Assembly (NCBI GenBank): GCA_963745945.1
Contig: CAVUZG010000001.1
Location: 40,212 to 104,211 of the forward strand
Direction: 5' to 3'
Source of the DNA: DATFVA01 sp963745945
GTDB taxonomy: Bacteria; Bacteroidota; Ignavibacteria; Ignavibacteriales; Ignavibacteriaceae
Length of the DNA: 64,000 nt
Shown here: positions 37,109 through 46,633 of the stretch, piece after piece
How the letters are laid out: each line of letters starts with the position of its first letter
Position numbering within the stretch: the first letter of the stretch is position 1
Notes under the pieces: generated by a model
Databases searched by the model: none
Seen by the model: only the letters and a program-made list of their open reading frames with translations
What the model was told of the DNA's origin: nothing
Position numbers and translations under genes: made by a program

Positions 37109-38269
37109 TTGCATAACTTTTATTTAATAATTCTTGATGGGGTAGGAATTGGTGAATTACCGGATGCTGCTGATTATGGAGATGCTGGTAGTAACACGTT
37201 GAAAAATATTTCCGAATTAGTTGATCTTCAGCTGCCAAATCTTCAGAAACTTGGTCTTGGTAATATTGAAGAAATCAGGGGAGTTCCAGCGGTAGAAAAT
37301 CCTATGGCTTCATTCGGAAAGCTTAAAGAAATATCAAAAGGAAAAGATTCAACTACCGGACATTGGGAACTAAGCGGTTTATTTGTAGACGTCGATTTTT
37401 CTTATTTCCCTGATGGTTTTCCAAATAAGATTATAAATAAATTTTTAAATCTAACAGGTTGTAAAGGAATTCTTGGAAATAAAGCTGCTTCAGGCACTGA
37501 GATAATAAAAGAGCTTGGAGATGAGCATTTAAAATCCGGTTTCCCAATCGTTTATACTTCTGCAGATTCTGTTTTTCAAATTGCTGCTCATGAAAAAATA
37601 ATTCCTCTTGAAAGATTGTATGAGATATGCAGTATAACACGGAAACAGGTATTAACTCCACCATTAATGGTAGGGAGAGTTATTGCGCGGCCTTTTATTG
37701 GTGATCCGGGAAACTATACAAGAACAACAAACAGAAAAGATTTTTCATTAAATCCGCCGGATAAAACCGTGCTTGATATTCTTGTAGAAAACGATGTAAA
37801 TACAGTTGCAATAGGAAAAATAAATGATCTCTTTAATTATAATGGAATCAAATTTCAACGAAAAACGAAATCGAACTCTGAAGGATGCAATGAGTTATTA
37901 AAGTCGTCCCGGGAATTTAATAATAGTCTTATTTTCGCAAATCTTGTTGATTTTGATGTTTATTATGGACACAGAAACGATCCGCAGGGATTTGCAATAG
38001 CTTTGCAAAAATTTGATGAATTCATCCCTGATTTCCTGAAGAACCTTGATAAAGATGATGCATTGATAATTACTGCGGACCATGGGAATGATCCCACAAC
38101 AGTCAGTACCGATCATAGCAGGGAATACGTTCCTTTAATTTATTTTAACAAAAAAATTCATCCGGGAAATCTTGGAATAAGGTCAACTTTTTCTGATGTA
38201 GGTAAGACAATAGCAGAGTATTTTAACGTTTCAAATGATCTGAATGGTAAAAGTTTTTTGAAGGGATAA
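37109..38269 (+). CDS. deoB: Phosphopentomutase
   Basis: 386 residues, TTG start, in the alkaline-phosphatase superfamily. Metal and active-site motifs are ILDGVGIGELPDA at the N-terminus, KDSTTGHWEL holding the phosphorylated Thr (Thr82/83 region), and TADHGNDPTT with DHSREYVPL near the C-terminus. It interconverts (deoxy)ribose 1- and 5-phosphate in nucleoside salvage. No other deo genes are adjacent; two microcompartment vertex genes follow. Confidence 0.95.
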   Translation: MHNFYLIILDGVGIGELPDAADYGDAGSNTLKNISELVDLQLPNLQKLGLGNIEEIRGVPAVENPMASFGKLKEISKGKDSTTGHWELSGLFVDVDFSYFPDGFPNKIINKFLNLTGCKGILGNKAASGTEIIKELGDEHLKSGFPIVYTSADSVFQIAAHEKIIPLERLYEICSITRKQVLTPPLMVGRVIARPFIGDPGNYTRTTNRKDFSLNPPDKTVLDILVENDVNTVAIGKINDLFNYNGIKFQRKTKSNSEGCNELLKSSREFNNSLIFANLVDFDVYYGHRNDPQGFAIALQKFDEFIPDFLKNLDKDDALIITADHGNDPTTVSTDHSREYVPLIYFNKKIHPGNLGIRSTFSDVGKTIAEYFNVSNDLNGKSFLKG

Positions 38270-38312
38270 GTACATTTTAACATTTGCAGATACAAATTGA
38301 AAAAGAGAGTAA

Positions 38313-38341
38313 TTGTATTTTTTAGAAATGAAAAGTATATT
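38313..38341 (+). promoter_or_regulatory. Candidate promoter for the microcompartment/sigma genes
   Basis: TTGTAT (38313-38318), 17 bases, TATATT (38336-38341), located 45 bases before the first EutN-type gene in the 116-base gap after deoB. It fits the housekeeping -35/-10 pattern. Prediction only. Confidence 0.5.
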
Positions 38342-38385
38342 ACACTTGTTACTAAAGTTTGACAACTGTTAAGGAAAAAATTATC

Positions 38386-38697
38386 ATGTTTTTGGGAAAA
38401 GTTATCGGAACCGTTTGGTCAACAAGAAAAGATGAAAACCTTGTGGGAGCTAAATTTCTTATTGTCAGACAGTTGGATTTAAATCTCAAAGAAAAAGATA
38501 CATTTGTTGTTGCAGTTGACAGCGTGGGAGCCGGCGAAGGGGAGGTAGTACTTGTAGCTACCGGCAGTTCATCAAGACAAACCGAATTCACGAAAAATAA
38601 ACCTGTAGACGCCGTAATTATGGCCATAGTCGATAAACTTGACATTGCTCTTAAAAAACAACTTAGCAAACAGGAAGTTGAAAAACTGAGTAATTAG
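38386..38697 (+). CDS. EutN/CcmL-family microcompartment vertex protein (1)
   Basis: 103 residues from ATG 38386, preceded by AAGGA; an in-frame start at 38359 lacks such a site. The BMC-P fold is clear: FLGKVIGTVWSTRKDENLVG, VAVDSVGAGEGEVVLVATGS and PVDAVIMAIVDKLD. Family members form pentamers that cap the vertices of protein-shelled microcompartments. A ~15-residue charged tail follows the domain. No hexameric shell (BMC-H) or cargo enzyme is encoded in the window. Confidence 0.92.
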   Translation: MFLGKVIGTVWSTRKDENLVGAKFLIVRQLDLNLKEKDTFVVAVDSVGAGEGEVVLVATGSSSRQTEFTKNKPVDAVIMAIVDKLDIALKKQLSKQEVEKLSN

Positions 38698-38742
38698 AGG
38701 ATTCTTGACCCAACCTGAAGATTAATTGATATGGTATAAAAA

Positions 38743-39006
38743 TTGTTTTTAGGAAAAGTAATTGGAAATATTTGGGCAACCAAAAAATACAGTGCACTTC
38801 ATAGTTTTAAATTGATGTTTGTTCAACCAATTAACTCAGATTATATAGAGACGGGAGATCCGATTGTAGCAGTAGATACGATTGGAGCAGGTCCCGGCGA
38901 AACAATTATTTATATAACTGCATCTGAAGCAGTAATTCCATTGCCCGTAGATATGGCTCCGATTGACGCTTCGATTGTAGGAATTGTTGATACGATAAAT
39001 CAATAA
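38743..39006 (+). CDS. EutN/CcmL-family microcompartment vertex protein (2)
   Basis: 87 residues, TTG start. A minimal BMC-P domain: FLGKVIGNIWATKKYSALHS, VAVDTIGAGPGETIIYITAS and PIDASIVGIVDTINQ. It is clearly related to but divergent from the gene 45 bases upstream. It ends 19 bases before the sigma-factor gene, so the three are probably co-transcribed. Without shell hexamers nearby, it may contribute vertices to a compartment encoded elsewhere. Confidence 0.9.
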   Translation: MFLGKVIGNIWATKKYSALHSFKLMFVQPINSDYIETGDPIVAVDTIGAGPGETIIYITASEAVIPLPVDMAPIDASIVGIVDTINQ

Positions 39007-39025
39007 TCATCGGGAGATATTTTTC

Positions 39026-39880
39026 GTGAAAATAACCAAACACTTTACCAGTCGTGAAAGCCAATCCCTAGATAAATATCTTCAGGAAATAGGTCGTGTA
39101 AATCTGCTTAGTCCTGATCAGGAAATTGAGCTTGCAATAAAAATAAGAAACGGTGATCATTCCGCTCTTGAGCGTCTGACAAAAGCAAACTTGCGATTTG
39201 TTGTTAGTGTTGCAAAGCAGTATCAAAACCAGGGATTATCTTTAGGTGATCTTATAAACGAAGGTAACCTTGGATTAATAAAAGCCGCAAAAAGATTTGA
39301 TGAAACAAGAGGTTTTAAATTTATTTCCTATGCAGTTTGGTGGATTCGTCAGTCTATCCTGCAATCCCTCGCCGAACAATCACGAATTGTCAGACTTCCT
39401 TTAAACCGCGTTGGTGCTTTAAATAAAATAGGTAAGGCTTACAGCAATTTAGAACAGGAGTTTGAAAGAGAACCCAGTGCAATAGAATTAGCTCAGGAAC
39501 TTGACATGGATGTAAGTGAAGTCTCTGATAATTTAAAAATTGCAGGCAGACATATTTCTATGGATGCTCCTTTTGCACAAGGAGAAGAAAACAGTTTGCT
39601 CGATATAATTGTCAACGATCAGCAGCCTTCTCCTGATTATACTCTGATGAATGAATCACTAAAAAGTGAAATTGAAAGAGCACTATCGACCTTATCTGAC
39701 AGGGAAGCTGAAGTAATCAAACTTTATTTTGGATTAAATAAAGAACATTCAATGACCCTTGAGGAAATCGGTGAAAGATTCAATCTTACAAGAGAGAGAG
39801 TGAGACAGATAAAAGAAAAAGCAATTAGAAGACTAAGACACGCTTCGAGAAGCAAAAATTTAAAAATGTATCTTGGTTAG
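39026..39880 (+). CDS. rpoD: Primary-type sigma-70 factor (short RpoD/SigA)
   Basis: 284 residues, GTG start. It lacks region 1.1 and begins near region 1.2 (DKYLQEIGRVNLLSPDQEI). Region 2 has DLINEGNLGLIKAAKRFDE and SYAVWWIRQSILQ, region 3 has MDAPFAQGEENSLLD, and region 4 has TLEEIGERFNLTRERVRQIK. This compact form is characteristic of primary sigma factors in the Bacteroidota/Chlorobi lineage. Whether it is the only primary sigma cannot be judged from this window. Confidence 0.93.
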   Translation: MKITKHFTSRESQSLDKYLQEIGRVNLLSPDQEIELAIKIRNGDHSALERLTKANLRFVVSVAKQYQNQGLSLGDLINEGNLGLIKAAKRFDETRGFKFISYAVWWIRQSILQSLAEQSRIVRLPLNRVGALNKIGKAYSNLEQEFEREPSAIELAQELDMDVSEVSDNLKIAGRHISMDAPFAQGEENSLLDIIVNDQQPSPDYTLMNESLKSEIERALSTLSDREAEVIKLYFGLNKEHSMTLEEIGERFNLTRERVRQIKEKAIRRLRHASRSKNLKMYLG

Positions 39881-39885
39881 GAAGA

Positions 39886-40569
39886 GTGATAAAGGTTAAA
39901 GAGAAAATATTTATTCTGATTTTATTAATTTCTTCGGTGGGTTTTTACAGCTGTGCATCATCATCATATTCCTCGCGTTATAATAAGGATAGTGATAAAA
40001 ATAAAGACGAAATAAAATCTCAGCAAAGGTTTTCAGACAAAGAAGAAGAGAATAATTCAGTAGATACACTTCAGGAAGAAGATGATGAAATTCCCGATGA
40101 TCAGGGTATTGATATAACTTCAGTGATGAGTCAGTTAAACTCAGACAATAATGAAACTGATCTTGAGGCTGATAATGGTACGCTGAAAGAGAAAATGTTA
40201 ATGGAGATAATTAAATATCTCAATACCCCCTATAAATATGGAGGTAATTCTACTCGTGGAATTGATTGTTCTGCTTTTACACAAACTGTTTACAACAATG
40301 TTTTATCTTTTAATTTGAACAGGTCAGCCAGAGAACAATATAAGCAGGGTATAGAAATTGATAATCTTGAAGACTTAAAATTTGGGGATCTTGTATTTTT
40401 CAACACAAGGAGAAGAGTTAAACCGGGACACGTAGGTATTTATATAGGTGACAATCTTTTCGCTCATGCTAGTTCCAGGAACGGTGTGATAGTTTCTTCA
40501 CTTGATCAGAATTATTATTCCAGGCGGTTTATGGGGGGAAGAAGGATAGAGCCCCAGGATATTTTTTAG
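39886..40569 (+). CDS. NlpC/P60-family lipoprotein peptidase
   Basis: 227 residues, GTG start, 5 bases after rpoD. A lipoprotein signal ends at the lipobox FYSC (Cys23). A long acidic linker (~25-100) precedes an NlpC/P60 domain with catalytic Cys128 (GIDCSAF), His182 (PGHVGIY) and His194 (FAHASS). Such enzymes cleave peptidoglycan stem peptides. The anchored position and flexible linker suggest a murein hydrolase acting in the periplasm. Confidence 0.92.
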   Translation: MIKVKEKIFILILLISSVGFYSCASSSYSSRYNKDSDKNKDEIKSQQRFSDKEEENNSVDTLQEEDDEIPDDQGIDITSVMSQLNSDNNETDLEADNGTLKEKMLMEIIKYLNTPYKYGGNSTRGIDCSAFTQTVYNNVLSFNLNRSAREQYKQGIEIDNLEDLKFGDLVFFNTRRRVKPGHVGIYIGDNLFAHASSRNGVIVSSLDQNYYSRRFMGGRRIEPQDIF

Positions 40570-40670
40570 CTCTTCAAATCTTTTAATACCATTTCCTTTC
40601 ATTTTAATTCACAGCTTTCTTAATTAAATTTATCTGGAAAAAATTTTCGCTAAATTTCTCAAGGATTATT

Positions 40671-41537
40671 ATGCTTCGTTATAGTATGATGCTATTTACA
40701 GTAGTATTTTTTTGTGTCGGTATTGCATTTACTAAGGTTATAAATAATTCAGTGCAGGATTCTACTGACTATTCAGATTCTTCCTCAGCGTTCCGGTTAA
40801 TAGAATATGATTTTAATAAAAGTTTTAAGGATGGTTTGGATATTATTTCAGCTCCCGCTCATTTCTCTTTAAGTAATTGGATTGCTGCAGGAGCTATTGT
40901 TGGTACAACGGGACTTTCAATGTTATTAGATAATAGTGTAAGGAGCGTTGTAAAAAAAAATCATACTGCTAAGATGGATGATTTCAATCAAATTGGAAAA
41001 TATTATGGGGAAGTTGTTCCTGCAGTTTCTTTATCTGCCGGGTTATATGCATTGGGATTAATGTTTCATGAAAGATCATTTTCACTTACGGGCAGGCTTT
41101 TAGCGGAATCTCTTTTATACGCAGGAACGACAGTTGTCTTATTAAAATATTTATTCTCCAGAAGCCGTCCTTATACTAATGATGGGAATATAGACTTTGG
41201 TAATTATCATTTGAATAACAATGATTATTTTTCACTTCCATCAGGTCATACAGCAGTAGCATTTACAGTTTCAACTGTTCTTGCTAAACGTATTAATAAT
41301 ATTTATGCAACCATTGGTTTGTATAGTCTGGCCTTAGTTACTGGTTATCAGAGAATTTACTCCGATAATCACTGGATTTCAGATACTGTCCTTAGTGCGG
41401 CAATCGGAATCGTTATTGGTCGTACCGTAGTGGGATTAAATGAATCGGATCCTTTTGAGTTTGATAATGTAAATGTTTCTGTTATACCACTCTTTAATAG
41501 CAGGGGATACGGATTTAACCTTAGCTTTGTTTTCTGA
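40671..41537 (+). CDS. PAP2-family membrane phosphatase
   Basis: 288 residues with a signal or anchor at the N-terminus and several membrane segments. All three PAP2 motifs are present: KYLFSRSRP, then PSGH, then RIYSDNHWISD. Family members dephosphorylate lipid phosphates such as undecaprenyl pyrophosphate or phosphatidate; the substrate is not predictable. A bidirectional terminator separates it from convergent nrdJ. Confidence 0.9.
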   Translation: MLRYSMMLFTVVFFCVGIAFTKVINNSVQDSTDYSDSSSAFRLIEYDFNKSFKDGLDIISAPAHFSLSNWIAAGAIVGTTGLSMLLDNSVRSVVKKNHTAKMDDFNQIGKYYGEVVPAVSLSAGLYALGLMFHERSFSLTGRLLAESLLYAGTTVVLLKYLFSRSRPYTNDGNIDFGNYHLNNNDYFSLPSGHTAVAFTVSTVLAKRINNIYATIGLYSLALVTGYQRIYSDNHWISDTVLSAAIGIVIGRTVVGLNESDPFEFDNVNVSVIPLFNSRGYGFNLSFVF

Positions 41538-41545
41538 TTAACAAT

Positions 41546-41575
41546 AAAAAAGCCGTTCATATGAACGGCTTTTTA
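41546..41575. terminator. Bidirectional terminator between the PAP2 gene and nrdJ
   Basis: AAAAAAGCCGTTCAT is followed at once by its reverse complement. The palindrome is perfect, with A-run and T-run flanks on both strands, placed between convergent stop codons at 41537 and 41592. Confidence 0.92.
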
Positions 41576-41591
41576 GCTTCAGAAATTACTC

Positions 41592-44500
41592 TTAACTACA
41601 ACCCGAAGTAGAGCCGCAAGTCATACATTTTAAACAGGTTCCATTCCGGACCATTGTCATACTTTGACATTCAATGCAAATATCTCCGGTGTAGCCCGCC
41701 TCAATTGCTCTCTTTACCTTTGAAGTTATGCTATTTCTTGATTGAGTAAAACTCTCCGGATGTTTTGTATATTTTGTTTCACTTGAGGATAGTGAATAAT
41801 TATATGAGTCATTTCCCTTATCTAATTCAACTAACCTTTCACTTACAACTTCTTCACTTTCAAATTCCGGTACAGCTATCTTTTTTACTATTCCGTGTGA
41901 AACTTTGGTTTTAACTTCATCTGTATCAACATGCGAGAGATCATTCCGGCCAAGATATGTAACCGCCAGCTCACGGAAAATATAATCAATAACTGAAGTT
42001 GCCATTTTAATTTTTTCATTACCTGTTACTATACCGCTGGGTTCAAATCTTGTAAAGACAAAAGCATCAACAAATTCCTCAAGAGGAACTCCGTGCTGCA
42101 GTCCAAGTGAGATTGAAATTGCAAAACAATTTAAAAGACTTCTGAATGCTGCACCTTCTCTGTGCATATCAATAAAGATTTCACCCAGTTGTCCGTTATC
42201 ATATTCCCCGGTTCTAATATAAACCGATTGCCCGTTAATTTTTGCTTTCTGTGTAAAACCTGTTCTTCTATCCGGCAGTCTTCTTCTTTTTGCTATATAA
42301 CGATGAATAATCTTTTCAGCTATTTTAACAATATCGTTATTTTCTTTGTCTTCAATTAATGCTTCAAGTTCTTCATCGCTCACTGAATTTAAAGGTTGTG
42401 ATAATTTTGAACTATCCCGGTAAAGAGCATTTGCTTTAATTCCCAGTTTCCAGGATTGTGTGTAAGCATCTTTTATATCATCAACGGTTGCCTGGTTTGG
42501 CAGGTTAATGGTTTTGGAGATTGCGCCTGAAATAAAAGGCTGTGCAGAAGCCATCATTTTAATGTGTGCTGTAGAACGGATGAATCTGGTTCCTTTCTTT
42601 CCACATTTACTTGCACAATCAAAAACAGGGTAGTGCTCGTGTTTGAGGAAAGGAGCTCCTTCTACTGTCATTGTTCCACATACATAATCATTAGCTGAAG
42701 CTATTTCCTGTTTTGAAAACCCGAGTGCGGTTAGAAGATTGAAATCATATGAACTGATTTCATCTTCTGATAGTTTTAATTTCTTTGTTAAAAATTCGCT
42801 TCCGAGTGTGAACTTGTTAAAAGCAAAACTTAGTTCAAAAACGGCAGGGAGCACACGTTCAACTTTTGAAATGGTATCGTCAGTAAAACCTTTTGCTTTT
42901 AAAGATTCAGGATTGATATAAGGACATCCTTCAAGAGTTCCTGATCCTTTAGCGTACTTAACAATTTCGTTTATCTGATCCTTATTATATCCTAATCTTT
43001 CTAGTGCAGGTGGAATAGATTGATTTATTATTTTGAAGTATCCGCCGCCCGCTAGTTTTTTGAACTTAACTAGTGCAAAGTCAGGCTCTACTCCAGTAGT
43101 ATCACAATCCATAACCAATCCTATCGTGCCAGTAGGAGCGATCACTGTAACCTGGGCATTTCTGAACCCATATTTTGTTCCTAATTCGAGTGCAAGATCA
43201 GCATCTTCACGCGCAGCTTTAAGTAAATCCGATGGGCAGTGTTTCGGATTGATACCTACAGGAAAAATAGACAATCCTTCGTATTCTTCATTCGGAACAT
43301 TATATGCTGCTCTTCTATGATTCCTGATTACTCTAAGCATTGCATCTTTATTTTTTTCATATTTGCTAAACGGTCCGACTTGCTTAGCCATTTCTGCTGA
43401 AGTAGCATATGATGTCATATGCATAATCGCAGTTAAAGCTCCACATATTGCAAAACCTTCGTTGCTATCGTATGGTATGCCTTGTAGCATAAGTACTGAG
43501 CCAAGATTAGCATAACCTAATCCAAGAGTTCTAAAATCATAACTTAACTGCGCAATTTCTTTGCTCGGGAATTGCGCCATCAAAACGCTAATTTCAAGAA
43601 CAATAGTCCACAATCTTGTAGCATGCCTGTATTCATCAATCAGAAATTTCTTTGATTTCAGATTAAAAAACTTTGCAAGATTCAAAGAGGCTAGGTTGCA
43701 AGCGGTATCATCCAGGAACATATATTCGCTGCAGGGATTTGAAGCTTTAATTTCACCGTCTTGGGGACACGTATGCCATTCATTTATGGTTGTATGATAC
43801 TGGATACCAGGATCGGCACAAGACCACGCAGCGTAGCTAATTTCATTAAACAACTCTCTTGCTCTTAAAGTTTTACTCGGTTTTGGTTTTCGGTTTTCTT
43901 TTTTAGCTCTTTTCTTTTCAGTACGCCAGTAAAGATTCCAATCACCATCATTATGTACAGCTTCCATAAAATCATTGGTAACCCGGATAGAATTATTTGA
44001 ATTCTGACCCGAAACAGTAGCATAAGCATCTGAGTTCCAGTCAACATCATAAGTGGGGAATTCTATTGATTTAAAACCAAGTTTAGCAAGTTGTATAACT
44101 CTTTCTATATAATTATTAGGAATTAATGCTTTTCTTGCTTCCAGTACGGCATGTTTTAACTTTGGATTAAAATTTTTATTAAACCTATCATTTTCAGGAT
44201 GCTCATCATAACAGGCTTTAATAATAGAATTCAGATGAAAATTACATAACTTGGATCCGCTCACAAGAGCTGCAACTTTTTGTTCTTCAACTACTTTCCA
44301 ATTTATATATTCTTCAACATCAGGATGATCGAGATCAAGAGTCACCATTTTTGCGGCCCTGCGTGTAGTTCCACCGGATTTTATTGCTCCCGCTGATCTG
44401 TCTCCTATTTTTAAGAAAGACATCAGACCGGATGATCTTCCGCCGCCGCTGAGTGGTTCTTCTGCGCCTCTTATTTCTGAAAAATTGGACCCGGTACCAG

Positions 44501-45185
44501 AGCCATATTTAAATAATCTTGCTTCGCGAACCCACAAATCCATTATACCGCCGCCATTCACAAGATCATCGGATACAGATTGTATGAAACAAGCGTGGGG
44601 TTGAGGATGAGTGTAAGCATCAGCAGATGCGGTAAGTTCACCCGTCTTATAATCCACATAATAATGTCCTTGTGAAGGACCGGTAATTCCATAAGCCCAG
44701 TTGAGACCGGTGTTGAACCACTGCGGACTGTTAGGTGCAGCCATCTGGTTTGCCAGCATATACATCATTTCATCATAAAAAGCTTTTGCATCTTCTTCTG
44801 TATCAAAATAACCCGCCTGCCAGCCCCAATAAGTCCAGTTTCCGGCAAGACGATGAAAAACCTGTCTGGCATCTGATTCTGATGAATATCTTTCTTTCTC
44901 GGGGAGCTGTTCTAATTTTTCAGTGTCGGCTTTAGACGATTGCAGCCAGGAAGGTACACCTTTTTCTTTGAATTTCTTCAGCAGTTTCGGAACCCCGGCT
45001 TTTCGGAAATATTTTTGTGCAATTATATCTGTAGCAACTTGTGACCATTGTGACGGTACATAAACATCTTCCATTCTAAATACGATTGAACCATCAGGAT
45101 TTTTTATCTCGCTTATTCTTTTTACGAATTCTATTGATGATAAAGGATCCTGACCGGCTTTCGTAAACAATCTTTTGATCTGCAT
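41592..45185 (-). CDS. nrdJ: Adenosylcobalamin-dependent ribonucleotide reductase (class II)
   Basis: 1197 residues. The large NrdJ type: an N-terminal barrel start (GNWTYWGWQAGYFD, APNSPQWFNTGLNW), FKYGSGTGSNFSEIRG, SNPCSEYMF with the active-site Cys485, APTGTIGLVMDCDTTGVEPD, and a C-terminal Cys-rich tail (CIECQSM...CLKCMTCGSTSGCS) that probably relays electrons or binds zinc. It reduces ribonucleotides using B12 and needs no oxygen. No nrdAB, nrdDG or cobalamin genes lie nearby, and no cobalamin riboswitch is evident upstream. Confidence 0.97.
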   Translation of the reverse strand: MQIKRLFTKAGQDPLSSIEFVKRISEIKNPDGSIVFRMEDVYVPSQWSQVATDIIAQKYFRKAGVPKLLKKFKEKGVPSWLQSSKADTEKLEQLPEKERYSSESDARQVFHRLAGNWTYWGWQAGYFDTEEDAKAFYDEMMYMLANQMAAPNSPQWFNTGLNWAYGITGPSQGHYYVDYKTGELTASADAYTHPQPHACFIQSVSDDLVNGGGIMDLWVREARLFKYGSGTGSNFSEIRGAEEPLSGGGRSSGLMSFLKIGDRSAGAIKSGGTTRRAAKMVTLDLDHPDVEEYINWKVVEEQKVAALVSGSKLCNFHLNSIIKACYDEHPENDRFNKNFNPKLKHAVLEARKALIPNNYIERVIQLAKLGFKSIEFPTYDVDWNSDAYATVSGQNSNNSIRVTNDFMEAVHNDGDWNLYWRTEKKRAKKENRKPKPSKTLRARELFNEISYAAWSCADPGIQYHTTINEWHTCPQDGEIKASNPCSEYMFLDDTACNLASLNLAKFFNLKSKKFLIDEYRHATRLWTIVLEISVLMAQFPSKEIAQLSYDFRTLGLGYANLGSVLMLQGIPYDSNEGFAICGALTAIMHMTSYATSAEMAKQVGPFSKYEKNKDAMLRVIRNHRRAAYNVPNEEYEGLSIFPVGINPKHCPSDLLKAAREDADLALELGTKYGFRNAQVTVIAPTGTIGLVMDCDTTGVEPDFALVKFKKLAGGGYFKIINQSIPPALERLGYNKDQINEIVKYAKGSGTLEGCPYINPESLKAKGFTDDTISKVERVLPAVFELSFAFNKFTLGSEFLTKKLKLSEDEISSYDFNLLTALGFSKQEIASANDYVCGTMTVEGAPFLKHEHYPVFDCASKCGKKGTRFIRSTAHIKMMASAQPFISGAISKTINLPNQATVDDIKDAYTQSWKLGIKANALYRDSSKLSQPLNSVSDEELEALIEDKENNDIVKIAEKIIHRYIAKRRRLPDRRTGFTQKAKINGQSVYIRTGEYDNGQLGEIFIDMHREGAAFRSLLNCFAISISLGLQHGVPLEEFVDAFVFTRFEPSGIVTGNEKIKMATSVIDYIFRELAVTYLGRNDLSHVDTDEVKTKVSHGIVKKIAVPEFESEEVVSERLVELDKGNDSYNYSLSSSETKYTKHPESFTQSRNSITSKVKRAIEAGYTGDICIECQSMTMVRNGTCLKCMTCGSTSGCS

Positions 45186-45712
45186 TAAAATACTCCCGGG
45201 CTTAAAGTGAATCTCTTATAAATAATTTTCTTTTTTAATTTGTAATCGGATTGAATTAGTAAAGATTCTCTACCGCAGTTCGAATAATTTTTTTGAAAAT
45301 CTTTTGGTAAATTTTTTCTTTTGTTCATTAAGGATAATTTGGTTTGAAATTTTTTGTTGCGACCGAACTGAAACTAAAAAAAATTTTCTGAAAAGAAAAT
45401 AGTAAGACGAAAATTTTTTTATGAACTCAAATCTTTACACAAACATTAACATATTTTATAACAAATACAAAAAAGAAATTTTAAAAAATAATTTGCATTT
45501 TGATTTTAATTTTTTAGGAAAAATAATTATAAAAATTTATTCAATTATTTATAGCTTCTTTTCGTTAATTTATAAAGTCGAAAATTATACTATTGGTCAT
45601 TTGTGTGATTATTTGACCGCTTAAAATAAAATTATATATCATATCACCATCTTTTAATATTTTTCATTTGTGATATCCGATATGTAGAAATCAAATCACA
45701 AGAGGATATAAA
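45186..45712. other. AT-rich intergenic region between nrdJ and the ABC transporter
   Basis: This 527-base divergent gap is very AT-rich with many A- and T-tracts and must hold promoters in both directions. TTGACC (45613-45618) followed 16 bases later by TATATC is a weak candidate for the plus strand. I see no B12-box-like motif, tRNA or credible gene. A 67-codon frame at 45421-45624 has a Lys/Asn/Ile/Tyr-only composition and no ribosome site, and is probably spurious. Confidence 0.6.
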
Positions 45713-46633
45713 TTGTCTGAAGAAAAAATTATTGAGGTAAAAAATCTCAGTAAAGAATTTAAAGAATTGAAAGCAGTAAACAGCTTAAACCTTAACGTAT
45801 TCAAAGGAGATGTTTTTGGATTCCTGGGTCCTAATGGCGCTGGAAAAAGCACAACCATCAGAATGCTTTTATCGCTTATTAGTCCAAGTGAAGGAGAGAT
45901 AAAAATCTTTGGAAAATTGCTTAAAAATGAAAGAATTGCAATATTAAAAAGAATCGGGGCTATTGTAGAAAAACCTGATTTTTATGGATACCTGAGTGCT
46001 TACAAAAATCTTGAAATTCTTGGGAAGATTTCAGGAATAGATGTAACCAGTAAAAAAATTATGGAGATTCTTGAACTTGTTGGTCTGGAGAAAAGATTTA
46101 AGAGTAAAGTAAAAACTTTTTCACATGGAATGAAGCAGAGATTGGGACTGGCACAGGCTTTATTACATGATCCTGATTTAATTATACTTGATGAGCCAAC
46201 TACCGGACTTGATCCACAGGGGATGAAAGAAATACGTGAATTGATTTTACATCTCAGCAGGGATAAACAAAAAACTTTATTCCTTTCATCCCATATTCTT
46301 TATGAAGTTGAACTTGTTGCAAACAGAATGATAATTATTAATAAAGGAAAAACGATGGTTGAAGGCGCAGTGAATGATTTGTTAAATATGAATAAGATGA
46401 AGGTAACATTTGAAGTGAATGATTCTGAGAAAGTTACTCAATTGTTATCTGCAACAGCGTATATAAATGATCTTGAATCAGTAGCAAATAATACAATGAT
46501 ATTTTCAATGTCATCTGAAAAAATCGCCCCATTAAATAAATATCTTGTAGAAAATAAAATTGATGTAAGTGCTGTTATTCCTACAAGATCTCTTGAAGAA
46601 TATTTTCTAAATATTACTGATAAGGACGCTTAA
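45713..46633 (+). CDS. ABC transporter ATP-binding protein (ABC-2 exporter type)
   Basis: 306 residues, TTG start after AGAGG. Walker A GPNGAGKST at residues 39-47, signature SHGMKQRLGLAQA, Walker B LIILDEPTTGLD and H-loop SSHILYE are all intact. The C-terminal ~80 residues form the extra domain of DrrA/NatA-type exporter ATPases. Its stop directly abuts the permease start at 46634. The substrate is unknown. Confidence 0.94.
   Translation: MSEEKIIEVKNLSKEFKELKAVNSLNLNVFKGDVFGFLGPNGAGKSTTIRMLLSLISPSEGEIKIFGKLLKNERIAILKRIGAIVEKPDFYGYLSAYKNLEILGKISGIDVTSKKIMEILELVGLEKRFKSKVKTFSHGMKQRLGLAQALLHDPDLIILDEPTTGLDPQGMKEIRELILHLSRDKQKTLFLSSHILYEVELVANRMIIINKGKTMVEGAVNDLLNMNKMKVTFEVNDSEKVTQLLSATAYINDLESVANNTMIFSMSSEKIAPLNKYLVENKIDVSAVIPTRSLEEYFLNITDKDA

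Noticed and set aside
45186..45420. Possible cobalamin riboswitch upstream of nrdJ
   Set aside because: Looked for the conserved B12-box and paired arms on the minus strand; neither was seen in this A/T-tract sequence.
45421..45624. 67-codon plus-strand frame in the nrdJ-ABC gap
   Set aside because: Composition is only AT-coded residues (Lys, Asn, Ile, Tyr, Phe). There is no ribosome site, and the sequence is uniformly AT-rich, so an open frame is expected by chance.
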